Shown in pieces: positions 10,836 to 18,849 of a DNA stretch of 64,000 bases. Each line of letters starts with the position of its first letter. Positions within the stretch are counted from its first letter, which is position 1. Under the pieces are notes generated by a model. That model saw nothing but the letters and a program-made list of their open reading frames with translations. It ran no database searches and was not told the DNA's origin. Source of the stretch: Sinomonas sp. P10A9. GTDB taxonomy: Bacteria; Actinomycetota; Actinomycetes; Actinomycetales; Micrococcaceae. The DNA is taken from positions 1 to 64,000 of the forward strand of contig NZ_CP163302.1 in the NCBI RefSeq assembly GCF_041022165.1, written 5' to 3'. Position numbers and translations under genes: made by a program.

Positions 10836-11425
10836 GCACGCCCGAGAATACGCCGTCGTCCGGCGGCTATCCGCAGGCCGCGCAGCCGTCGCGCCCGCCG
10901 CAGCGCCCCACCGTGCCGCCTCAGTCCGCCGGGGGCTACGGCGCCCCGCGCCCTGCCGAGCGTCCACTGACCGGGCCTGCGGCCCAGCGCGTTGGTGGCC
11001 AGCGGCCTGGGCAGCGTCCCGGCCAGCCCGGCCTCGTGCGCCCCGCACCGAAGGCGAAACAGCGCCGCGCCCGCCTCATCGTGAGCAAGGTCGACACCTG
11101 GTCCGTGCTCAAGATGTCCTTCCTCCTCTCAGTTGCCCTCGGCATCGTGACGGTAGTGGCCTCGATCGTTCTGTGGATGGTCCTGGACGTCACGGGCATC
11201 TTCGACAAGATCAACGGCCTGCTCGGTGAGATCGGCGGTTCCGAGAGCGGCGGCGCCCTCGATCTGAAGAAGATCGCCTCGCTCGGCCAAGTCGCCTCGT
11301 TCGCAACGATCATCGCCGTCGTGAACGTCGTCCTCCTCACCGCACTGTCGATGCTCACGGCGGTCCTCTACAACATCTCGGCGACGCTCGTGGGCGGCAT
11401 CGGGTTGACCCTCACCGACGACTGA
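10832..11425 (+). CDS. DUF3566 membrane protein
   Basis: 197-residue protein, normal for the DUF3566 family that follows gyrA in actinobacteria. The first 75 residues are Pro/Gln/Arg-rich and probably cytoplasmic. The DUF3566 core starts near [16 protein letters not shown], with a membrane helix near residues 90-118 and a second near 150-185. The GTG start overlaps the gyrA stop (GTGA). Molecular role unknown; context suggests co-expression with gyrase. Confidence 0.9.
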   Translation: MSTPENTPSSGGYPQAAQPSRPPQRPTVPPQSAGGYGAPRPAERPLTGPAAQRVGGQRPGQRPGQPGLVRPAPKAKQRRARLIVSKVDTWSVLKMSFLLSVALGIVTVVASIVLWMVLDVTGIFDKINGLLGEIGGSESGGALDLKKIASLGQVASFATIIAVVNVVLLTALSMLTAVLYNISATLVGGIGLTLTDD

Positions 11426-11432
11426 CCCGATT

Positions 11433-11461
11433 TTGTCCGCGGGCAAGCGGTACGGTAGAGT
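11433..11461 (+). promoter_or_regulatory. Likely promoter of the tRNA-Ile/DLW39/tRNA-Ala unit
   Basis: TTGTCC (11433-11438) and TAGAGT (11456-11461) are separated by 17 bp, about 42 bp before the mature tRNA-Ile. This matches an actinobacterial housekeeping promoter shape. Inferred from sequence alone. Confidence 0.5.
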
Positions 11462-11503
11462 CTTATCTCGGCCCGAGGGCAATAATGCACTCGGGTTGGA
11501 TGG

Positions 11504-11577
11504 GGGCGTATAGCTCAGGCGGTTAGAGCGCTTCGCTGATAACGAAGAGGTCCCAGGTTCAAGTCCTGGTACGCCCA
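11504..11577 (+). tRNA. tRNA-Ile (anticodon GAT)
   Basis: 74-nt cloverleaf. The acceptor arms GGGCGTA/TACGCCC pair fully. The anticodon stem-loop is CGCTTCGCTGATAACGAAG with GAT, and the T-arm is CCAGGTTCAAGTCCTGG. CCA is not encoded: the discriminator A is followed by CGG. The alternative of a CAU-type tRNA is excluded by the anticodon. Confidence 0.97.
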
Positions 11578-11611
11578 CGGAACCTTGTTTCCGATCCATG
11601 TGGAGGTGCCC

Positions 11612-11731
11612 GTGAAGAGACTGATTGCCATCGCAGTCGCCGCTCTGGCGGGTGCCTTCGTGTATCGGAAGGCCAAGGAGTCCGAGGCACAGAAGAAAGT
11701 CTGGAGCGGCTCGACCGACAAGGTAGAGTAG
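11612..11731 (+). CDS. DLW-39 family small protein
   Basis: 39 residues from GTG at 11612, preceded by GGAGG at 11602. The sequence begins VKRLIAIAVAALAGAFVYRK, then a charged tail ending VWSGSTDKVE. One N-terminal hydrophobic helix suggests a membrane-anchored micro-protein. Its size, helix-plus-charged-tail form and location between tRNA-Ile and tRNA-Ala match the DLW-39 family of actinobacteria, whose function is not known. The family name is recalled from knowledge, not searched. Confidence 0.75.
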   Translation: MKRLIAIAVAALAGAFVYRKAKESEAQKKVWSGSTDKVE

Positions 11732-11750
11732 CCCGGAGCCCAAGGGCAAC

Positions 11751-11823
11751 GGGGGCATGGCGCAATTGGTAGCGCACCTGCTTTGCAAGCAGGGGGTTAG
11801 GGGTTCGAGTCCCCTTGCCTCCA
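11751..11823 (+). tRNA. tRNA-Ala (anticodon TGC)
   Basis: 73-nt cloverleaf. The acceptor arms GGGGGCA/TGCCTCC pair with one G-T. The anticodon arm CCTGCTTTGCAAGCAGG carries TGC. The T-arm is AGGGGTTCGAGTCCCCT. The discriminator A is followed by CCGG, so CCA is not fully encoded. Confidence 0.97.
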
Positions 11824-11834
11824 CCGGAAGGGAG

Positions 11835-11870
11835 AAGGTCCCGGCACCGAATCGGTGCCGGGACCTTTCT
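11835..11870 (+). terminator. Rho-independent-type terminator after tRNA-Ala
   Basis: Perfect inverted repeat AAGGTCCCGGCACCG / CGGTGCCGGGACCTT with a 3-nt loop, followed by TCT. It lies 12 bp after the mature tRNA-Ala end and should end the tRNA transcript. Confidence 0.85.
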
Positions 11871-11899
11871 GCATTCGGCCGCCCGGCTAGAGTGGGCTG

Positions 11900-12817
11900 G
11901 TGGTTCCCCTCCTCGTTGTGCTCGGCGTCCTCGGCGTGTCCGCGTCCGGACCGCTCATCGCCGGCACGCTCGCCGGCACATCGGTCACTGCGTTGGCCAT
12001 CGCGTTCTGGCGCAACGCCATTGCCGCCGTCGTCATGGCTGCGCCCGTCGCTGTGCGAAGCCCGCAGCAGTTCCGCCGGCTCGGCCGGCGAGAGTACGCG
12101 TGGTCGGCGGTCGCCGGGACGGCCCTCGCGTTCCACTTCGTGTGCTTCATCCTCTCCCTCACGCTGACTTCCGTCGCGGCGTCGACCGCGCTTGTGTGCC
12201 TCCAGTCGGGCTGGATCGCGGTCTTCTCCCTCATCCGGGGCAGGAAGCTTCCGACGCCCGTGGTCGTGGGACTGGGCATGTCCTTCGCGGGCGTCATCGC
12301 GATCACCGGACTTGATCTCGGGACCTCGCCTGGGGCGCTCCAAGGCGATCTGCTCGCAGTGGCCGGCGGGATCCTCGCGGCTCTCTACACCATGGCTGGC
12401 GGAAAGGCCCGCGAGACGATGGGCACGGCAACCTACACCGCCCTCTGCTATGCCGTGTGTGCGGTGCTCGTCGCGGCTATGGCGCTCGCGAGCGGGCAGC
12501 GGCTCACGGGCTTCGAGCCGGCTGGCTGGGCCGGGATCCTCGCGATCACCGTAGCCGCGCAGCTCGTGGGCCATACGGCGTTCAACCACCTCGTCGCGAC
12601 GCTGAGCCCGCTCGTCGTGTCGATGTTCATCCTGCTTGAGATCCCCGGCGCGGCCATCCTCGCTGCAGTCTTCCTGCACGAGATGCTCCCCGTCGGGATC
12701 TACGCCGGGCTGGGACTCATCCTGGCCGGGCTGGCCGTCGTCGTGATCGGGCAGCGCCGTGTTCGAGCAGCACGGGGCATCGAGCTGCCGACCGGGCCGG
12801 AACTCGGGGCCGACTGA
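11900..12817 (+). CDS. EamA/DMT-superfamily transporter
   Basis: 305-residue integral membrane protein with about ten hydrophobic helices in two five-helix halves, the standard drug/metabolite-transporter layout. The first half opens GVLGVSASGPLIAGTLAG. The repeat starts near residue 150 (GALQGDLLAVAGGILAALYT). The GTG at 11900 has no strong ribosome site. Substrate cannot be read from the sequence; the family exports amino acids, purines or other metabolites. Transcribed alone after the tRNA terminator. Confidence 0.85.
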   Translation: MVPLLVVLGVLGVSASGPLIAGTLAGTSVTALAIAFWRNAIAAVVMAAPVAVRSPQQFRRLGRREYAWSAVAGTALAFHFVCFILSLTLTSVAASTALVCLQSGWIAVFSLIRGRKLPTPVVVGLGMSFAGVIAITGLDLGTSPGALQGDLLAVAGGILAALYTMAGGKARETMGTATYTALCYAVCAVLVAAMALASGQRLTGFEPAGWAGILAITVAAQLVGHTAFNHLVATLSPLVVSMFILLEIPGAAILAAVFLHEMLPVGIYAGLGLILAGLAVVVIGQRRVRAARGIELPTGPELGAD

Positions 12818-12865
12818 CGGGGTTTCGACTGCGCGGCCGCCGACTGGGCTGGTCCGCGGGGTTGG

Positions 12866-13744
12866 CTAGACTCCGCCTCGCTTGGCGAGCGGCTGGTTCG
12901 CCGCGTGGATGGCGCGCAGGAGCTTCGCGGGGTAGTACACGGAGAAGATCACGGCCATCGGTGCGCGAAGTGCGATCTTCTTGATGTTGTGCGCCTTGTA
13001 CGTGCGGTCGAACCGCTGCACGTAGTACCGGTAGTCCTTGGGCGAATCCTCGAGGCGTCGCGCGGACATCCCTGAGACCATCTCGGGCCAGTACTGAATC
13101 CTGAGTCCTCGCTCGGCCAGGTGCAGGGACAGGTCGATGTCCTCGTGCATCTCGTCCTTCTCATCCCGGCACGTCGAGCCGCGGATGGTTTCCCAGGCTG
13201 TGCGGCGCAGCGCCATGTTGGAGCCGAAGAGAAAGTGGTACTCGTGCCGTGAGAGCCGCAGGAGCAGCTGGCGGACCTTGTCGTCTGCCTTGAGACCGAA
13301 GCGCCGCATGGGCATGTCGTAGTAGATGACGGGCCCTGTCGCGGCCTGCACGGTGGGGTCCGCAAAGGCGCGCTGGACCTCCTCGACCCAGTCGGGTTCG
13401 AGCAGGGAATCGGCGTCGATTCGCCCGATGACGTCCCCCGTGGCGTAGTCGAGCCCGAAGTTGCGGGTAGGAATGAGTCCCTGTTCGGCGTCCTGGGTCA
13501 GCAGGATGATGCGGGACTCGGGATATTCCTCCTGCAGTTGGCGGACGATCTGCGCCGTGGTGTCCTTGGACCTGTTGTCCACCACGATGATCTCGTGGGC
13601 CGGGGCAGACTGGTAGATGGCCGCCGTGACGCACTGGCGGATGACGCTCTCCTCGTTGTACGCCGGGATGACGATGGACACGCTCAGCTGTGCTTCGGCC
13701 GGCGACTCAGTCACGTCGAGGAGTGCGGTTTCGGAGTCCATCAC
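12866..13744 (-). CDS. Family 2 glycosyltransferase
   Basis: 292-residue GT-A fold transferase: SIVIPAYNEE (about residue 24), then VVDNRSKD and the metal/nucleotide-sugar site RIDADS (about residue 112). The acceptor-side motif HEDIDLSLH is near 205. No clear transmembrane segment except a short hydrophobic patch near 263-275. GTG at 13744 or ATG at 13741 can start; a TAGATT -10-like box lies only about 6 nt upstream, suggesting a leaderless message. It probably adds sugar to a lipid or polymer; the target is unknown. Confidence 0.82.
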   Translation of the reverse strand: MMDSETALLDVTESPAEAQLSVSIVIPAYNEESVIRQCVTAAIYQSAPAHEIIVVDNRSKDTTAQIVRQLQEEYPESRIILLTQDAEQGLIPTRNFGLDYATGDVIGRIDADSLLEPDWVEEVQRAFADPTVQAATGPVIYYDMPMRRFGLKADDKVRQLLLRLSRHEYHFLFGSNMALRRTAWETIRGSTCRDEKDEMHEDIDLSLHLAERGLRIQYWPEMVSGMSARRLEDSPKDYRYYVQRFDRTYKAHNIKKIALRAPMAVIFSVYYPAKLLRAIHAANQPLAKRGGV

Positions 13745-13835
13745 GAGCCAAATCTAGCAAAGGCGGGCCGTGCCGCCCCTGTGCATGACCAGACGGGTCC
13801 TTGCGCGCGGCCGGACGTGCGACGTAGGGCACGAA

Positions 13836-13874
13836 AGCGGGCGCGAACCCACGAGCCGTGGTTCCGCGCCCGCT
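13836..13874 (-). terminator. GC-rich hairpin terminator for the repeat membrane protein gene
   Basis: Arms AGCGGGCGCGAAC and GTTCCGCGCCCGCT pair with one bulge around an 11-nt loop. It sits about 40 bp past the stop of the minus-strand gene ending at 13915. Confidence 0.6.
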
Positions 13875-13914
13875 GAAGGACGTGCGGGGTCTTCCTTCGC
13901 CCCGTGCTGGGCGG

Positions 13915-14955
13915 TCAGGCGCCCGGGGCGTCCTTGGCTTCATCCTGGCCGCCATTCGACGCGGCGTGGATGTTCTTCATCGCCTGCGAGGCATCCGGGC
14001 CGGCCACGTGCTTGCCTTCCGCCGCGGTTGCGTCCTCCGTCTCGGCCTCGGTCCGGGGGGCGGTGGCATCCACAGGAGTGGCGACCTGGACGGCGTCGGG
14101 AGTGATCGCAGCCTCAGTGAGGGGCTCGTCCGCCACCGGTGCCGGCTTCTCGGCCATGACAACCGGCTCGGTGCTCGGCGCAGTGCTTGCCGGTACGGGT
14201 GCGGGGGTCGCGGCCTGGCTTGCCGCGGCCGTGGATGGCGCGGCGCTGCTAGGCGCGGGCGGTACGGGCGAAGGGGTCTTCCATGGGTCCTCGACCGGCT
14301 TGGCGGCCTTCCACGCCGCGACACCGGCAGCCACCGCCGCCGCTACCACGCCGAAGACGAGGAGTCCGCGGCGCTTCTTCTTCGGCGCGGGCGAGGAGAT
14401 CTCATCCGCGGCCCGTCGCATTGCCTGCTGTGCGGCAGAGACGGCATCCTTTGCGGCCGCATCAGCCTGGCGCACGACGCCGGAGTCGGCGATCCTCTGC
14501 GCGACAGCGTCAACGTGGGCGGGGGCGCTCGAGAGCGAGCGATTGACGGACTCTGCCGCCTGCGCGATGCCCTCGGAGATCTTCGGCAGGTACGTGTCCG
14601 CCGCATCCTTGATGGCGGGTGCAGCCTTGTCGACGGCGTGGTGAAGCCTCGGCGCGGCGGTATCGACCGCATCTGTGATCCGCGGAGCGAGCTGCGACAA
14701 GCCGTCCTGGATCTTCGGGGTCACGGTGGCCACTCCTTCGGCCAGATTGTGCGCAGCGGACTTGAGTCCCTCTTGGATGCGCGGTGAGGCAGTGTCAAGG
14801 CCCTGCTGGATCCTCGGTACGGCCCAGTGCACCGCCGCATCGACGCGTGGCTGCGCCCAGTCCCGGGCGTTCTCGACGCCCGAGGCAACATTGTGCTGGA
14901 CGTCCCGGGCGAGGGACTCGGTTGCGTTCAGGCTCTTCTCGACTGGTTTCTTCAC
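13915..14955 (-). CDS. Single-pass membrane protein with nine Pro-punctuated 11-residue repeats
   Basis: 346 residues from a GTG at 14955, with GGAGG 7 nt upstream. Residues 36-134 are nine unbroken 11-residue repeats, consensus P-R/K-I-Q-x-G-L-x-x-A-A, predicted as amphipathic helices broken by proline. A second helical region (about 140-185) and a basic stop PKKKRR precede one membrane helix (about 196-215). The remaining 130 residues are Pro/Ala/Ser-rich and end acidic. Helix-repeat, basic stretch, helix and short tail recall DUF5324/YtxH-like actinobacterial proteins, but I cannot assign a family. A membrane-surface or structural role is inference. Confidence 0.8.
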   Translation of the reverse strand: MKKPVEKSLNATESLARDVQHNVASGVENARDWAQPRVDAAVHWAVPRIQQGLDTASPRIQEGLKSAAHNLAEGVATVTPKIQDGLSQLAPRITDAVDTAAPRLHHAVDKAAPAIKDAADTYLPKISEGIAQAAESVNRSLSSAPAHVDAVAQRIADSGVVRQADAAAKDAVSAAQQAMRRAADEISSPAPKKKRRGLLVFGVVAAAVAAGVAAWKAAKPVEDPWKTPSPVPPAPSSAAPSTAAASQAATPAPVPASTAPSTEPVVMAEKPAPVADEPLTEAAITPDAVQVATPVDATAPRTEAETEDATAAEGKHVAGPDASQAMKNIHAASNGGQDEAKDAPGA

Positions 14956-15119
14956 GGTGACCTCCGGGAATCTGCTGGACTAACGCCAGCCTACGTGGCA
15001 GGCGATGCGTAGGCTACGGTCACACGAGCGCAGAGGCCGATGGGTTCCCCGATTTCACCGACCGCGGAACGACGGCGGCACCGGGCGGAGGCCTGTCGTG
15101 CCATGGAAGAATGGCCGCC

Positions 15120-15665
15120 ATGAGCGCAATCGCAACTGCCAAGGCAACCATCCACACGAACCACGGTGACATCGTGGTCAACCTCTTCGGCAACCACGCG
15201 CCGAAGACGGTCAAGAACTTCGTGGGCCTCGCGACCGGCGAGCAGTCCTGGACGCACCCGGAGACGGGCGAGGACAAGACCGGCACTCCCCTCTACAACG
15301 GCACCATCTTCCACCGCATCATCCGCGACTTCATGATCCAGGGCGGCGACCCCCTCGGCAAGGGAATCGGCGGCCCCGGCTACAAGTTCGACGACGAGAT
15401 CCACCCCGAGCTCACGTTCAAGGACCCGTACAAGCTGGCGATGGCCAACGCCGGAATCCAGGGCGGCAAGGGCACCAACGGCTCGCAGTTCTTCATCACC
15501 ACAACCGACACGAGCTGGCTGCACGGCAAGCACACGATCTTCGGCGAGGTCGCCGATGACGCATCGAAGAAGGTCGTCGACGAGATCGAGGCCGTCCGCA
15601 CGGGGATGCAGGACCGTCCGGTCGAGGACGTCGTCATCTCCTCGATCGACGTCGAGCAGCTCTGA
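15120..15665 (+). CDS. ppiA: Cyclophilin-type peptidyl-prolyl cis-trans isomerase
   Basis: Cytosolic proline isomerase assisting protein folding. 181 residues from ATG 15120; GGAAGA lies 9 nt upstream, while the in-frame ATG at 15111 is too close to it. Catalytic Arg is in FHRIIRDFMIQGGDP, and GTNGSQFFITT and WLHGKHTIFG complete the active site. No signal peptide. Loop insert HPETGEDKTGTPLYNG is typical of actinobacterial forms. A rhomboid gene starts 10 bp after its stop. Confidence 0.95.
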   Translation: MSAIATAKATIHTNHGDIVVNLFGNHAPKTVKNFVGLATGEQSWTHPETGEDKTGTPLYNGTIFHRIIRDFMIQGGDPLGKGIGGPGYKFDDEIHPELTFKDPYKLAMANAGIQGGKGTNGSQFFITTTDTSWLHGKHTIFGEVADDASKKVVDEIEAVRTGMQDRPVEDVVISSIDVEQL

Positions 15666-15675
15666 CTCGCCTGAC

Positions 15676-16563
15676 GTGACCCAAGGAAGCCCGGCGGCCG
15701 GCCCTGAGGCCGTCCCTGTCTGCCCGCGCCACCCGGACCGAGTCTCCTATGTGACGTGCCAGCGCTGCGGTCGGCCCGCGTGCCCCGAGTGCCAGCGGCC
15801 GGCCGCCGTCGGCTTCCATTGCGTGGACTGCGTCCGCGAACTCTCCGCAGCCCGCCAGGGCCATCAGGGCAAGACGGTCTACGGTGCCACGGCGCGTCCC
15901 GGCGGGCGGCCGGTCGTGACCCTCGCTATCATCGCCGTGTGCGCGGTCGTCTACGCGCTGCAGTGGCTCGTGCCGGACGACGCCGTGACGGATGCCTTCT
16001 TCTATCGGAATTCCGCGGCTCTCACTGCCGAGGAGCCCTGGCGCATGCTGACGAGCGCCTTCCTGCACTCGCAAGGGTTTTTCCTGCACATCGTGCTGAA
16101 TATGTACACGCTGTGGCTTTTCGGCCAGGCGCTCGAGCCCGTCCTGGGCCGGATCCGCTTCCTCGCCGTGTACCTCCTCTCCGCGGTCGGTGGGTCCGTC
16201 GGCTTCCTGCTGCTGGCGCCCGGGCAAGCGGATGTGATCGGGGCCTCGGGTGCTGTCTTCGGACTCTTCGGCGGGCTGTTCGTCGTCATGCGGCAGAGGG
16301 GCGGCGACGTGCGCCAGCTCCTCATCCTCATCGGGATCAACGCTGTGCTCGGCTTCGTGATCCCGGGCATCGCGTGGCAGGCCCACCTCGGCGGACTCCT
16401 CACCGGCGCCGCGGCGACCGCAGTGGTCGCCTATGCGCCCCGTGGCCGGTCCCGCACCGCCGTGCAGATCGGCGGGTTCGTGGTGATCGCCGTGCTGCTT
16501 GCCGCGGTTACGTTCGTGAAGGTCTCCTCCGCCGTGGTTTCCGCTGGCGGCTACGGAATCTGA
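15676..16563 (+). CDS. Rhomboid-family intramembrane serine protease with N-terminal zinc-binding domain
   Basis: 295 residues from GTG 15676. The N-terminal 45 residues hold a B-box-like Cys/His cluster (CPRHP, CQRCGRPACPEC, HCVDC), usual for actinobacterial rhomboids. The membrane core follows with HIVLNMYTLW, the catalytic Ser in GASGAVFG (about residue 197) and the catalytic His in QAHLGGLLTG (about 238). About seven helices. It cleaves membrane proteins within the bilayer; substrates unknown. It lies 10 bp after ppiA and may be co-transcribed. Confidence 0.92.
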   Translation: MTQGSPAAGPEAVPVCPRHPDRVSYVTCQRCGRPACPECQRPAAVGFHCVDCVRELSAARQGHQGKTVYGATARPGGRPVVTLAIIAVCAVVYALQWLVPDDAVTDAFFYRNSAALTAEEPWRMLTSAFLHSQGFFLHIVLNMYTLWLFGQALEPVLGRIRFLAVYLLSAVGGSVGFLLLAPGQADVIGASGAVFGLFGGLFVVMRQRGGDVRQLLILIGINAVLGFVIPGIAWQAHLGGLLTGAAATAVVAYAPRGRSRTAVQIGGFVVIAVLLAAVTFVKVSSAVVSAGGYGI

Positions 16564-16586
16564 ACGCCGGACCCCTCTCCACAGCG

Positions 16587-16622
16587 TTATCCACAGTGTG
16601 TACAACTTACAGTCCTGTAGTT
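16587..16622 (+). repeat. Dispersed DnaA-box repeat, copy 1
   Basis: 36-nt unit opening with a perfect DnaA box TTATCCACA and containing ACTTACAG. It matches copy 2 at 31 of 36 positions without gaps. A perfect inverted box TGTGGATAA follows at 16708-16716 and TGTGGATG at 16731. Between them GGCCCACGGG/CCCGTGGGCC (16649/16684) form a 10-bp stem. It lies between the convergent rhomboid and SRPBCC genes. Confidence 0.85.
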
Positions 16623-16755
16623 ACTCGGCCGTAGACCCCTTGTTCACGGCCCACGGGGCCGGGCCGTTCGGTTGAGCTCGGCACCCGTGGGCCCCGCATC
16701 CCCAGTCTGTGGATAACTCTGGCCAGTGCCTGTGGATGCTGTGGACGGCCGTGGC

Positions 16756-17244
16756 TCAGGCGCCGTCGTGCGCGAGGAGCTCGTCGAGCCGCTCGTAGCC
16801 CTCATTCATGCCATCGGTCATCCCTGCCTGGAGCATGGCATCGCGGTCCTCGACCGCTTGGAAGGTCGAGTGGACCGTGAGGCGGCACCGCCCGTCGGGC
16901 AGGTCCTCGAGCACGGCTGTGTCGAGGGAGACGTGTCCGGGGGCTCCCTCGAACTCGAAGGTCTGGACCATCCGGGTCGGAGACGTCAGCTCGTGGAACG
17001 AGCCGTGGAACCCATACTGGTTTCCTTCCGTATCCGACTGGGAGAACCGGTACGAGCCGCCCGTGCGGGCATCGAAATGGTCGATTGAGGTCGCGTACTT
17101 CCTCGGACCGATCCATTGGGCAAAGATCTCCGCGTCGGTGTGGGCGCGGTACACGCGTTCAGCGGATGCGTCGAACGTGCGGACGACGTCCACGAACGGG
17201 AGCCCGGGCTCGGCGGTGACGGTCGAGGTCTTGGTGGCGGTCAT
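16756..17244 (-). CDS. SRPBCC (AHSA1-type START-like) protein
   Basis: 162-residue protein of the AHSA1/START-like fold: VVRTFDASAERVYRAHTD opens the helix-grip, QWIGPRKY follows, and C-terminal QAGMTDGMNEGYERLDELL is the family helix. Such proteins bind hydrophobic ligands. The start ATG overlaps the upstream ArsR stop (ATGA), so both are made together. The ArsR-SRPBCC pairing is common in actinobacteria, and the regulator probably senses the same condition; ligand unknown. Confidence 0.88.
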   Translation of the reverse strand: MTATKTSTVTAEPGLPFVDVVRTFDASAERVYRAHTDAEIFAQWIGPRKYATSIDHFDARTGGSYRFSQSDTEGNQYGFHGSFHELTSPTRMVQTFEFEGAPGHVSLDTAVLEDLPDGRCRLTVHSTFQAVEDRDAMLQAGMTDGMNEGYERLDELLAHDGA

Positions 17245-17624
17245 GGCTGGATTCCTTCCTCAGTGTCCTGGGCTGCGACGCCCTGGTGGGACAGAAGCGC
17301 ATCGAGGCGCTGGTACTTCTCTTCGGTCCGGATCCGGTAGTCGTCGATCCAGGCGGCCAGGGGGCCGAAGGCCGTGGGTTCAAGGTGGCAAGGGCGGCGC
17401 TGGGCGTCGCGGCTGCGAGTGATGAGGCCAGCGTCCTCGAGCACCTTGAGGTGCCTGGACACTGCCTGGACGGTCACGGCGAAGGGCGCCGCGAGTTCAT
17501 TCACGGTGGCGTCGCCCCGTGCCAAGCGTGCCACCAGCTTCCTCCGAAGTGGATCGGACAGGGCGGCGAAGGCACGGTTGAGCCGGTCCTCATCCGCGGT
17601 CGTCTCGACTGCCGTGTCACCCAT
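17241..17624 (-). CDS. ArsR-family winged-helix repressor
   Basis: 127 residues. The winged helix spans RAFAALSDPLRRKLVARL to HLKVLEDAGLITRSRD; the recognition helix is AVTVQAVSRHLKVLE. No Cys pair of metal-sensing ArsR proteins (the only Cys is in RRPCHLE), so a metal effector is unlikely. It is the first gene of a two-gene operon with the SRPBCC protein. The 369-bp gap upstream to 17993 contains AT-rich inverted GTATTCGAC/GAATACGACC-like motifs, a possible operator, and DnaA-box repeat copy 2. Confidence 0.9.
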   Translation of the reverse strand: MGDTAVETTADEDRLNRAFAALSDPLRRKLVARLARGDATVNELAAPFAVTVQAVSRHLKVLEDAGLITRSRDAQRRPCHLEPTAFGPLAAWIDDYRIRTEEKYQRLDALLSHQGVAAQDTEEGIQP

Positions 17625-17757
17625 GTCGTCCCTCCTGTGGTCGATACATCTGGTATTCGACGTATCAATTCAAGCGATCTGTTGCTCAACGAATCGGTTG
17701 AATACGACCAATTTACGCCGCGTCGATCTGCGGGTCAAGTGATCTTCTCCACAGCGG

Positions 17758-17793
17758 TTATCCACAGTGTGAGTAACTTACAGCCGTGTAGTT
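17758..17793 (+). repeat. Dispersed DnaA-box repeat, copy 2
   Basis: Same 36-nt unit as copy 1: perfect TTATCCACA, then GTGTG and TAACTTACAG, ending GTGTAGTT. A perfect inverted box TGTGGATAA lies at 17866-17874, followed by CTCTGG as in copy 1. It sits in the divergent promoter region of the ArsR and polysaccharide deacetylase genes. Confidence 0.85.
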
Positions 17794-17993
17794 CAGCTGG
17801 TGTTTACCCGCTAGCGCCCGCCGTGGTCATCTGAGGAGTGGTTTTGACCGCAACTTGTCCCCACGTGTGGATAACTCTGGGCATAAAGCCTGTTGGAAAG
17901 TGGACAAGCGTGCAGAGGCAAGTCGGCTGGGTCGCCTAACATGGGAAGCGGAATACGTCCAGTCACACGGGTGCGAAGACCCAGAGGAGAGCT

Positions 17994-18797
17994 ATGGAGC
18001 CGACGCAGTTGACCCGCCGCGCTGCCCTTGCCGGCCTGGCTGCTGCGGTCAGCACCGCGGCCGCGGCCTGCAGCGCCCCGGAAGACGCCCAGGCCAACCT
18101 TGCAGCGCCGGGCGAGTCCGCGACTCCCACTCCATCCTCGACCCCCACGCCGTCCGCCACTCCGACGCCCGCCAAGCCGGCGTTCACCTCCGACTTCGTC
18201 ATCCCACCCGTCCAGGGCGGTCTTGCCCCAGTGATCACGCGGGTGGTCACGAAGCAGCCCGTCGTCTTCCTCACGATCGACGACGGCATCGTCAAGCACC
18301 CCGAGTCCCTCGCGCTGCTCAAGCAGTACGACTACCCGGCCACACTGTTCCTCACGAAGTCGGCGATGGGCGAGAACCCTGGGTTCTTCACGGGCTTCCA
18401 GAAGGCCGGCGACCGCATCCAGGACCATACGATCAGCCACGACACGACGATGAGCACCAAGGGCTACGCCTACCAGCTCGGCGAGATCACGGGGATGAGG
18501 GACTACATCTCCACAACCTACGGGGCGGCACCCACCCTGTTCCGGCCGCCGGGCGGCGCCTACTCGCCCACGATGCGCAAGGCCGTGGCCGACGCGGGGC
18601 TCAAGGCCATCATCGACTGGGAGGCCAAGGCCAACGCCGGCTCGATGCAGTACCAAGTCGGCAATGCGCTGCGCCCCGGCGACATCGTGCTCATGCACTT
18701 CCGTGAGGAGTTCGCCGCGGACCTCGCGGCGTTCCGCGCTGCGCACCAAGCGGCCGGCCTCACGGTCGTCCGGCTCGAGGACTTCATCGGCGCCTGA
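17994..18797 (+). CDS. Secreted lipoprotein polysaccharide deacetylase (NodB domain)
   Basis: 267 residues, ATG after GAGGAGAGCT. The leader has a twin-arginine motif TRRAALAG and ends in a lipobox-like AAAC (Cys about residue 26), so Tat export and lipid anchoring are likely. A Thr/Pro-rich spacer (about 42-62) precedes the NodB domain: LTIDDG (motif 1), HTISHDT (motif 2, metal His pair) and RPPGG (motif 3). It probably removes acyl groups from peptidoglycan or another surface glycan; the substrate is inference. Confidence 0.9.
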   Translation: MEPTQLTRRAALAGLAAAVSTAAAACSAPEDAQANLAAPGESATPTPSSTPTPSATPTPAKPAFTSDFVIPPVQGGLAPVITRVVTKQPVVFLTIDDGIVKHPESLALLKQYDYPATLFLTKSAMGENPGFFTGFQKAGDRIQDHTISHDTTMSTKGYAYQLGEITGMRDYISTTYGAAPTLFRPPGGAYSPTMRKAVADAGLKAIIDWEAKANAGSMQYQVGNALRPGDIVLMHFREEFAADLAAFRAAHQAAGLTVVRLEDFIGA

Positions 18798-18849
18798 GGC
18801 TCCCCGAAACGGCGCGGTACCGGCGTAGGCTCTGGCGAGGAGGTATGCC

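Noticed and set aside
11504..11823. rRNA operon spacer (tRNA-Ile and tRNA-Ala)
   Set aside because: This pair often sits in 16S-23S spacers, but no rRNA sequence flanks it; a small protein gene lies between.
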